64,000 bases of DNA from Proteles cristata cristata (lineage: Eukaryota > Chordata > Mammalia > Carnivora > Hyaenidae): NCBI GenBank assembly GCA_017311185.1, contig JAESUZ010002717.1, positions 186,001 through 250,000 on the forward strand, read 5' to 3'. Shown piece after piece: positions 56,256 to 64,000 of the stretch (position 1 is the first letter of the stretch; each line of letters starts with the position of its first letter). The translations under genes and the position numbers were made by a program. The notes under the pieces were generated by a model. That model was not told the DNA's origin. It did no database searches and saw only the letters and a program-made list of their open reading frames with translations.

Positions 56256-56450
56256 TGAGCAGAGCCTGTAGAAGATGCCTAACATTTAGAGGAACATCTT
56301 AACCTGGCTGTCAGGCTGGACATGAGTCCAGCCACTCACGTCCTTGTAAGCTCATGCTTCTGCCCAGGGTCCTCCAGGCTTCTCGAGCCCCACCCCCAAC
56401 ATCTGAGGCCCTCCTGCCTCCAGGCGTCTGTCCGTCTGTCCCTTTTCTTA

Positions 56451-56457
56451 AGTTTGT

Positions 56458-56496
<39 letters not shown>

Positions 56497-56646
56497 TTTG
56501 GGAGGGGCACGGAGAAAGTGAGAAAGAGAATCCCAAGCAGGCTCTGCACGGTCAGTGACATGGGGCTTGAACTGACAAACTGAGACCACGAGCTGAGCCA
56601 AAATCAAGAGTTGGACACTCAACTAACTAAGCCATCCAGGCACCCC
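56451..56646 (-). mobile_element. Carnivore SINE with expanded (TTTA)n tail
   Basis: Reverse copy whose tail is an 11-unit TTTA run (56457-56501); the head ends CATCCAGGCACCCC. Confidence 0.93.
56457..56501. repeat. (TTTA)n microsatellite
   Basis: Eleven near-perfect units, derived from the SINE tail. Confidence 0.97.
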
Positions 56647-57299
56647 TGCTCCTTTTTCTTAAAATGAAGAACCTTCCCTCCTTCAGCTAACAAATTCTTA
56701 CAGACCCTTCACGACCCGGACTATAAAGCCTTCCTGGGAAGCCGACGACGTTGCTTCCTGCTGCGTGCCTGCCTGGCATGCGGTCAAGTTCTCCTTTATT
56801 CCATTTCCTGTATTAAATTAGCTTTAGTTCTGTGTGTCCCGTCTATAATACGGTACAGATGGCTGTGTCTTATTTCTTCATCCTTTGCACTTTGTCAAGT
56901 GACCAAAACCTACATGTTGAAAAATGGAGAGAGGGTGATCTATCTTCAGAAAGTGAATTTAGTTGCTTTGGTTTGACTGTAAAAGAAAGACACAATTTAG
57001 TCTCATGCATTGAGATGCCTTTCATAAGTGACATGTATGCGCAGCTCATGACAGCTTTCCTGCACATAAGAAGTGGCTGAAAGCTGAATGATGCTGTGGT
57101 CTGTGACATCTCTGAGGATATGAGCCAGAGTCAGCAAAATCTTACCAATTTTCTTAGAAATTCCGATGAGAATTTCAAGTAGAAATTAGAAAAGTTCTGA
57201 TCTTACCTTTCTAGTCTTTGATTTGCATTTGTTATTGAAAGAGGAACACATCTGACTTCCTTGTATAAGGTATTTTGGTTTCGTGACGGGTCTCACCCT
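56647..57299. other. No gene seen
   Basis: Mostly unique. 56680-56830 ends in an AATTAGCTTTAGTTCTGTGT-like relic of unknown family. Small open frames lack support. Confidence 0.4.
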
Positions 57300-57800
57300 G
57301 GGCTGTCCGGTATGGTGGCCATTAGCCACACGTGGCTGTTGAGCCTGTGAGATGTGGCCGGTATGATGAGAGATGTGCCATTAGAGTAAAATAAACATGG
57401 GGGTTTAAAGACTCACTGTGAAGAAAAGATTGTAGGGGCGCCTGGGTGGCTTAGTCGGTTAAGCGTCCGACTTTCGCTTAGGTCATGATCTCGCGGTTCG
57501 TGGGTTCAAGCCCCGCGTCGGGCTCTGTGCTGACAGCCAGCTTAGAGCCTGGAGCCTGTTTCAGTCTGTGACTCCCTCTCTCTCTGATCCTCCCCTGCTC
57601 ACGCTGTCTCTCTCTCTCCTAGAAATAAATAAAACATTAAAAAAAAGATTGTAAAATATTTCATCAATATTTTTATATCGATTACATGTTGAGATAATAT
57701 TTTGGACACACTGGGTCAGATAAGATGGTTGTTAAAATTTGTTTCACCTGTTTCTTGTTAGTTTTTTGTATGCGGCCACTAGAAAAATTTAAATAGACAG
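57300..57800 (+). mobile_element. Non-autonomous DNA transposon relic split by a SINE
   Basis: CTGTCCGGTATGGTGGCCAT and CCACACGTGGCTG at the left, and GTATGCGGCCACTAGAAAAA at the right, look like the imperfect inverted ends of a MER-type element. Family name not fixed. Confidence 0.5.
57436..57643 (+). mobile_element. Carnivore tRNA-Lys SINE, young subfamily, forward
   Basis: Full-length forward copy showing the young signature directly: GGTGGCTTAGTCGGTTAAGC, GACTTTCGCTTAGGTCATGA and TCTCCTAGAAATAAATAAAA. The target duplication AAAAGATTGTA flanks it. Confidence 0.98.
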
Positions 57801-60373
57801 TGGTTTACATGGTAGGTCTACTGGATGGTGCCAATCTAGACTCTTCTTACCCTCTGCCTTTTAGTATTCCAGACTGTTCTGTTTCCTCTTCTTGGCCTCT
57901 AAAACCCCACCCCAACAACAAAATCCTCAACTCTGAAGCACCTGCCATCCACTTTGTTACCTATGACCCTCCTCGTGGTGACTATTTACACACCCTGGGT
58001 TGTGCTCCCAAATTCCTTGAAGATAGCAGCACCCTCGTTCAGTCTCTCTTTTTTTTCTCCTAACCATATTTCACTGTTTCCTAGTCATTTCAATGTTCAT
58101 GCAGATATTTCTTCCAAAGCCCTGGCTCCAGGTCCTGATCTCACCTCACAAGACATTTTCCTCCACTCTCCTTCAGCCATTCTTTCCCAAGTGTCATGCT
58201 CGACACTTGTCAATAGTGAACATCAACAAGTGCACTTGCACAGTCTTAATTGCAAGTCTCCCTTTCTCCCACCCCCAACTCCTGTTTTCCAGTTGCCTGC
58301 CTTTAGTATTTGGACTTCAAAATCCTCTGATAGCACTGGGATCTCTCAGATGGCTCCTGTTTTCTGTTCACTGTCCTTTCTGATGACATCACCTTTCTCC
58401 TAACCCCATTAGATTCCGTAGTCCATCATCGTAACCATTCGCTTCCATGTGGTAAAATCTTGTGGCCGCCTCTCCTCCCAGCACTGCACCGGCCTGATAA
58501 AACCCAAGCCCTGACTAAATCTGACTTCTGTCATTCACCATGCTCACATCTGGACAGCGAACTGTAGCTGGAGAAACCACATGTCATGTTGAAGTTTTAA
58601 ATTCATCAGCACCAGCCTAGGTAGGCTCTAAGGTTGGCCTGAAACCTCGCTCTTTGTGTATTTCCCTATTTATTTCCCTCTTTCACTGAATTATTTTGCA
58701 TGCTTCCCTCTCTTCTTAAAGTGTCCGCCTCTCCTCACTCTTAGCTGATGATCCAGTTTCTTATTTTGCTGGAAAAAAAAAGACACTGTACATTCAGGAG
58801 AGAACTTCTTCCAACTTCTAAGACTCCCGATGTCAGCCTTCCTGCCTCACTGCATCTTTAACCACATACCCTGCCTTTCCTTCTGTTCTGATGAATAAAT
58901 CATGCAACTAGCAAAATCCCGCAGCTCCACCAAGCTCTAGACCCCCAAGGTCATGAATCATCAATTGTTTCTTTCCTCCTGGAAAATTCTTATTAGCTTA
59001 TCAACTCTCCCAGAACTTCCGCAGTCCTCTCCAATCACTGCTCTATTTCTGCTTGACTTTACGTTCAGATTCCTCAAGAGGGTTGTCTATACTCACTGTC
59101 TGCACTTTCTCCCCTTCCCTCCTCTCTGGAATCCATGATGGTTAGTCAGGCTTTCATTTTCTCTGCTGAAACTGCTCTCCTCAAGGTCGACAATGATTCT
59201 GCTCTAATGATCCGTTCCCAATTCTTATGTAATCTGAACTTGGACTAGAAACACCTTGAATCACCTGTGCTCCCTGGATATCACTCTCCCTTGGTTGTCT
59301 CTTCCCTCCCTGACAGATCCTTCTTGGTCTCTTTTGCTTCTTTCTCCTCATCTCCCCAACCTGTAAACTTTGAAATGCTCCAAGGATTGGTCTTTGGACA
59401 TTGTTTCCTTTTTAATTACCTATATTTCATAGATAATCTCATTTAGCCTCATGATTTTCAAACTCACCTGGTTGCATCCATAGCCTATGCCTGTCCTCCC
59501 AACTCCTGACACACTATTAGACATCCCCATTTGGCTGTTCCATAGACTTTTCCACTTAATATGCTCTTCCTAACCCACTCCACCTGTACCCTGTCCATCC
59601 ATCAAATGGCTTGAAATTCCTTGTCTCTCTAATAATTCATCCATAACAAACCAGAATCCAACTGTATCTCACTGCCTCACAGCCACATTCTGGTTCGTGC
59701 ATGGTCCGTGCTTTACTTTTCTGCATGGTACTTATTAGGACCTGGCATCTTTTTATTTGTTGTTGCTGTTTGGCCTTCCCACTGGAAATAAACTCCAAGA
59801 GGTCGGTGCTTCATTTCATTCACTGCTGTGTCCCAACATGTGGTGCAGTGCCCGGCAGGAAGTTGGCACCGAGTAACTATTTGATGACTGAATTTTGGGA
59901 ACACACCTGTCTTACTTACAAACTTCCAACAGAAGCTGGTCTCTACAGCAGAATTTCAGTCAACTGTGCCATGGTATTCTGAATTCTGGTCCTTGTGTTG
60001 GGCTCCATTTAATTAGGCAATGAAAGGAGAGCTTGTAAAATTGTAAAAACAATTTCCCATCCCTCAGCAGAGCAACTGAAGGAAGTGTTAGGAGATGAGG
60101 GATGGGGACAGTGGAGGCAGAGGGACCCTGGGTTCCTGGATCACAGCTCTGGGGAAGTAACTGTCCTTTTCTGCAGGTCACCTGATCATCTGGGTTTCAA
60201 GCACAGCTGCACTGAGGTCAAAACACGAAGCTCTGCCAATATGGACTTGTGCTGACTCAGTCGCAAAAGATCAAGTCATTGAGACATGCAAACTTCATAA
60301 AATATCACATCTTTGTACTGTTCTGCTTCAGGGACACTTGCGAGACAAGGGCAGATTGCTAGTCATTTAAAAT
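57801..60373. other. No gene seen; L2 piece
   Basis: About 2.5 kb of pyrimidine-rich, gene-free sequence, perhaps a long decayed retroelement read in the + sense. An L2-type end is visible at 59775-59895 (CACTGCTGTGTCCCAACATG, GTGCAGTGCCCGGCAGGA). Open frames such as 57954-58403 are broken relatives of no family I recognise. Confidence 0.45.
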
Positions 60374-60592
60374 TTTTTTAAATTTTTATTTATTTCTAGG
60401 AGAGAGAGAGAGAGAGAGACAGCATGAGCAGGGGAGGGTCAGAGAGAGAGGGAGTCACAGACTCTGAAATAGGTCCAGGCTCTGAGCTGGCAGTCAGCAC
60501 AGAGCCCGATGCGGGGCTTGAACCCACGAACCGCAAGATCATGACCTAAGCGAACATCGGATGCTTAACCGACTAAGCCACCCAGACGCCCC
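60374..60592 (-). mobile_element. Carnivore tRNA-Lys SINE, young subfamily
   Basis: Reverse copy; AGATTGCTAGTCATTTAAAA on both sides is a perfect long target duplication (about 20 bases). Confidence 0.98.
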
Positions 60593-61794
60593 AGATTGCT
60601 AGTCATTTAAAATATTGCTTTGATCAACTTCCTTCAGGTTAATTATTTTCCACATGTAGGGACCCAGTTCTACAAGGTCAAAGCTCAAAAAGCAAAGAAA
60701 GGACAGTGTTTCACAACTACCATCAAAATGGCAATGACTTGATGACCACAGCATCATCAAGGACAAGTTAAACCTTGTCAAGGACAAGTTAAAAGTTGGC
60801 ACCAGGGTGAGGATATCTGTGACTGCCTACCTTGTCTTTTCTTGAGGGGGAGGAAATGGCATCTGTGTGTTTGTTACATCACAGAAAGAGGGCGGGGCCT
60901 GTGTATACATTTATTTTGCAATTCATAAAAGTGTGATTGAAAGTTTCTGAGAATCTTTGCTTTGTAGTCTCAAATATTTAGCCTTTTTATTGGTTTTTAA
61001 GTGAGTATTTGTTGAACGTCAGTAGTGTTTCCTGCATGGTCTGGCCTGTGCTTTGTGGGGTGGTGAACACACCTCGCATAGGCTAACCATCTGTCACTCA
61101 GGGTGTGTTGGCACCGCACACCTAGGCTGGGTAGGTGTCTGATTTTGTCACAGATATTGAAACCACATAAGACAAAGTGTCTTCTAACTGTTCACACTTT
61201 CAAAAATACTGGAACACTATTGAACATAATTTGGGTACCTCTTCCCCATCATTTACCCATTGCTTATGACATTTTCTGCATTAAAAAAATATCAACAACA
61301 ACAACATGGACCAAACATATATTTTGTCTTTGCATCTGAATGCAATTAATCTGGTTTCTCAATTAATCTGTCTTTGCATCTGAATGCAAGTAATCTGGTT
61401 TCAGAGGCACAGAAGATGAATGATTTTCAAAATGCCATTCAGAAAGTTGGGCCAGACTGGAAATGGACCCCGAGAGTTCTGCCCCCATCCCCCCACCCCC
61501 GCTTTGCTGGATCTCTGTTGGCCCTGAACCACAAGCAAACAATGGTACAGAATTAAGGGCTATTGGGGGATCAGAAGGTCATTAAGTCAGTTCTCTTTTC
61601 TGCTGAAATGTCTAGTTTTATCATTGTCAGAGAGACAATTGTACAGTCAATCAACTATATTTGTTAGCAACATGAAGTTTATGACCCATAGCTGAAATTT
61701 TCCCTGCTACTCCAATGCATCATTTCTCATGGTGTGTTTTTGTTTTACTTATTTATAGAAAAGTACCTAAAGAGCCCCTGCCCTCGGCCTCCTC
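60593..61794. other. Region upstream of MAS1, promoter not identified
   Basis: AT-rich sequence with no CpG cluster. A 31-base segment including TCTTTGCATCTGAATGCAA occurs twice (61328 and 61371). TTATTTATAG at 61748-61757 is a plausible acceptor for a 5' non-coding exon that would run into the MAS1 coding exon. Confidence 0.5.
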
Positions 61795-62772
61795 ATGGAG
61801 GTATTGAACACGACATCATCTGTCGATGAGAAGGCCATGAACACCTCGACCACCGGGAACACCTCAGTCAGGGACCTGCGTCAGGAAATCACGGTCGTGC
61901 ACTGGATGATTATGGGCATTTCCCCTCTGGGCTTTGTTGAAAATGGGCTCCTCCTCTGGTTCCTCTGCTTCCGGATGAGAAGAAACCCCTTCACCGTCTA
62001 CATCATCCACTTGTCTATAGCAGACATCTCACTGCTTTTTTGTATTTTTATCTTGTTGGTTGACTATGCTTTAGATTACGAGCTCTCTTTCGGCTATTAC
62101 TACACAATTGTCACATTATCAGTGACATTTCTGTTTGGCTACAACACGGGTCTCTACCTGTTGACGGCCATTAGTGTGGAGAGGTGCCTGTCTGTCTTGT
62201 ACCCCATCTGGTACCGATGTCATCGCCCCAAGCACCAGTCAGCGTTTGTCTGCACCCTCTTGTGGGCGCTGTCGTGCTTAGTGACCACCATGGAACATGT
62301 CATGTGCATTGACAGTGAGGGACAGGGTCACTCTCAAAGTGACTGCAGGGCGGTGATCATCTTTATAGCCACCCTGAGCTTCCTGGTCTTCACGCCTCTC
62401 ATGGTGGTGTCCAGCACCATCCTGGTGATTAAGATCCGCAAGAACACATGGAAAGCCCATTCGTCGAAGCTCTACATAGTCATCATGGTCACCATCATCA
62501 TATTCCTCATTTTCGCCATGCCCATGAGGCTTCTCTACCTGCTGTATTATGAGTATTGGTCATCCTTCGGGAACTTGCACGACATTTCTCTTCTCTTCTC
62601 CACCATCAACAGCAGTGCCAACCCTTTTATTTACTTCTTCGTGGGCAGCAGTAGGAAGAAGCGGTTCAAGGAGTCCTTAGAAGTGGTTTTGAACAGGGCT
62701 TTCAAAGATGAGACACAACCCAGGCGCCAGGAAGACAACGGCAACACCGCCACAATTGAGACCGTCGTTTGA
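61795..62772 (+). CDS. MAS1: MAS1, Mas-type G-protein-coupled receptor
   Basis: Complete 325-residue class A receptor, coded by one exon as in other mammals. It is known as the receptor linked to angiotensin-(1-7) and couples at the plasma membrane to vasodilator and antiproliferative signals. Three N-terminal Asn-X-Thr/Ser sites (Asn5, Asn16, Asn22) precede TM1 (about 35-58, PLGFVENGLLLWFL). Seven hydrophobic segments follow. TM3 ends Ser-Val-Glu-Arg-Cys (129-131) in place of the usual Asp-Arg-Tyr, TM6 has Ala-Met-Pro-Met instead of Cys-Trp-x-Pro, and TM7 has Asn-Pro-Phe-Ile-Tyr (276-280). All are features of the Mas/Mrg family. A basic stretch (SRKKRFK) follows TM7 and the C-terminus TVV fits a class I PDZ ligand. 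The start is the first ATG of the exon and agrees with the family. No lesion. Very high similarity to human MAS1 from TM1 onward separates it from MRGPR paralogues. Confidence 0.98.
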   Translation: MEVLNTTSSVDEKAMNTSTTGNTSVRDLRQEITVVHWMIMGISPLGFVENGLLLWFLCFRMRRNPFTVYIIHLSIADISLLFCIFILLVDYALDYELSFGYYYTIVTLSVTFLFGYNTGLYLLTAISVERCLSVLYPIWYRCHRPKHQSAFVCTLLWALSCLVTTMEHVMCIDSEGQGHSQSDCRAVIIFIATLSFLVFTPLMVVSSTILVIKIRKNTWKAHSSKLYIVIMVTIIIFLIFAMPMRLLYLLYYEYWSSFGNLHDISLLFSTINSSANPFIYFFVGSSRKKRFKESLEVVLNRAFKDETQPRRQEDNGNTATIETVV

Positions 62773-63104
62773 GGACAGTGGCGGAAAACAGTGGACAAAA
62801 TGGTGGGACATAGATTATTTGTACTTTGTGCTGGGAATACCACTTACGTATGCCCTAAATATGACACAGAAGGGTGCCCCATCCCGTGTGCATGAGATAC
62901 TAATGAACAAGGAGACTGTATTCTTGTACTGTATCTTCTGAAAAATTCTAAAAACCATGTTGGACCTCTACCATTTCTGTACCTATAAAAACACCTTCTG
63001 TTCCTCCTCAGCTCTTCCAGAAGCATTTTCCCATGAACTGTAGAAATTACTCTAGCAGGAAGGTTTACAGCTGAGTACAGAAAAAGTTAATGAAAGCACT
63101 TGCT
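62773..63104 (+). other. MAS1 3' untranslated region
   Basis: AT-rich sequence after the TGA with no other reading frame of note. The extent is uncertain. The first AATAAA downstream is in the MIR at about 63332. Confidence 0.5.
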
Positions 63105-63345
63105 GGAACTTGAGAAGGTGGAGCGATATAGCAGGAAGAATATGGGCTTTGGAGTCAGATCCACTCTGTCACTTGCTGCCTGTGTGACCTCAGACAAGTG
63201 GTGTCACCTCTCAGAACCTGATTTCCTCACTTATAAAATGTTTAAAAGTAATAGTCCACACCTCCCAAGCTTGTAGTGAGGATAAAGTGGGGAGATACGG
63301 AGTGAATAGCACTTGGCACATTGTCGACGTTCAATAAATTTTAGT
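63105..63345 (+). mobile_element. MIR element, near full length
   Basis: Forward MIR: ATGGGCTTTGGAGTCAGATC, TGTGTGACCTCAGACAAGTG, GAACCTGATTTCCTCACTTA and an end with ACGTTCAATAAATTTTAGTC. The AATAAA in it (about 63332) could serve as a MAS1 polyadenylation signal. Confidence 0.88.
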
Positions 63346-63399
63346 CTTTTCCTCACTCCTTGAAGTGGAAGAAGAAATACACACTTCTGATTTGGCACA

Positions 63400-63435
63400 A
63401 GTGCGCGCGCGCGCGCACGCACACACACACACACA
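63400..63435. repeat. (GC)n(AC)n alternating tract
   Basis: Thirty-six bases of strict purine-pyrimidine alternation, CG steps followed by CA steps. Confidence 0.97.
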
Positions 63436-64000
63436 GAGCTCTATTATGTACAAGTTTTGGTATGTGTTTTAAAATGTTAAATGTGAATTTATGAAGGTCT
63501 TCTTCCTGCTTGAAACGTGAAGGCTTTTCACAGCATAGCACTTCTACTGAAAACATCTGCAGGTGTTACAACATCCAGCCAGCCATGTGTTAGAGCATCA
63601 TCTCAGGTTGTGAAGAAAAATATTTGGCCACCAGTAGAGGAGTGTCTCGTGGCTTTTCCTTCCCTCTGTGGGAATGCTCGATGTAATGAAAGTCTATTGG
63701 GAAATCCTTTGCTTGATATCAGTTTTCATGAATGGAACTCATTTCACGAGCGTGTGAGGGTGATTGTGCTTTTGGAGCCTCCCACACCACCCCCATGAAA
63801 TGAAATGATGAAGTGATGGGTTATTTATGGCCACAAAGTTCTTACCTGCAGCCAGATGCAGGTTTCTGCACCTTGGGCTTCCTCTCCTCCTGAGCACTTC
63901 TTTGCGCTAGTCTTGGGAGAAGGCACCACAGCAGGGGCTGTTGAGAGAGTGGCCACATCTCAGAGGGGACCTGGGCATTCCTCCCAAGAAAATCTTTGCA
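63436..64000. other. No gene seen
   Basis: Unique sequence to the window end. A short frame at 63517-63798 has no motif. IGF2R is expected further right by synteny but is not reached. Confidence 0.4.

Overview
The window is nuclear DNA from a carnivore mammal, almost certainly of the cat-like branch (Feliformia). The evidence is roughly 48 copies of a lysine-tRNA-derived carnivore SINE (CAN-SINE/SINEC type), 5'-truncated L1 elements, MIR/L2 relics and intron-exon structure. The two recognisable genes, PNLDC1 then MAS1, both on the + strand, match the human 6q25.3 order PNLDC1-MAS1-IGF2R.

Positions 1-14,184 hold the 3' two thirds of the PNLDC1 locus; its first exons lie to the left of the window. 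PNLDC1 is the PARN-like exonuclease that trims piRNA precursors at the mitochondrial surface in germ cells. About 16 exons can be found by their conserved peptides and splice sites, and the locus ends in an AATAAA signal. The gene appears broken. Exons at 3062-3162, 4037-4111, 4236-4376, 10556-10608, 10797 onward, 12257 onward, 12609-12785, 12879-12974 and 13955 onward each change frame inside the conserved peptide, and the first shift meets a TGA at 3093-3095. Five other exons, and the three before the first lesion, keep their frame. Most lesions are single missing bases in short same-base runs, so an assembly or base-calling artefact must be excluded. Otherwise this is a unitary pseudogene of the piRNA trimmer. 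A partial copy of one exon sits about 0.9 kb upstream of the better copy, and a nine-copy 17-bp minisatellite lies in an intron. All 11 SINEs inside the locus are antisense to it.

Positions 14,185-61,750 are intergenic. They hold SINEs (about 27 of 37 in minus orientation), three felid-type L1 fragments (23,997-25,517 minus; 27,935-28,628 with 29,260-29,300 plus; 53,028-53,812 minus), older L1M fragments, two related LTR-like or DNA-element relics, MIR, L2 and MER pieces, microsatellites, a 41-bp minisatellite (49,735-50,066) and a G-rich minisatellite (30,420-30,715). A 627-bp solo retroviral LTR sits inside the second L1 with a 4-bp target duplication. No protein-coding gene is supported here. 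One exon-like segment without a known gene (17,107-17,215) is flagged.

Positions 61,795-62,772 hold an intact single-exon MAS1 (325 residues), the Mas G-protein-coupled receptor linked to angiotensin-(1-7). It has every class A landmark of its family and is followed by a MIR element and a CG/CA dinucleotide tract. The contrast between intact MAS1 and broken PNLDC1 in the same sequence is the main biological point. Family assignments of ancient repeats are from memory and were not searched.
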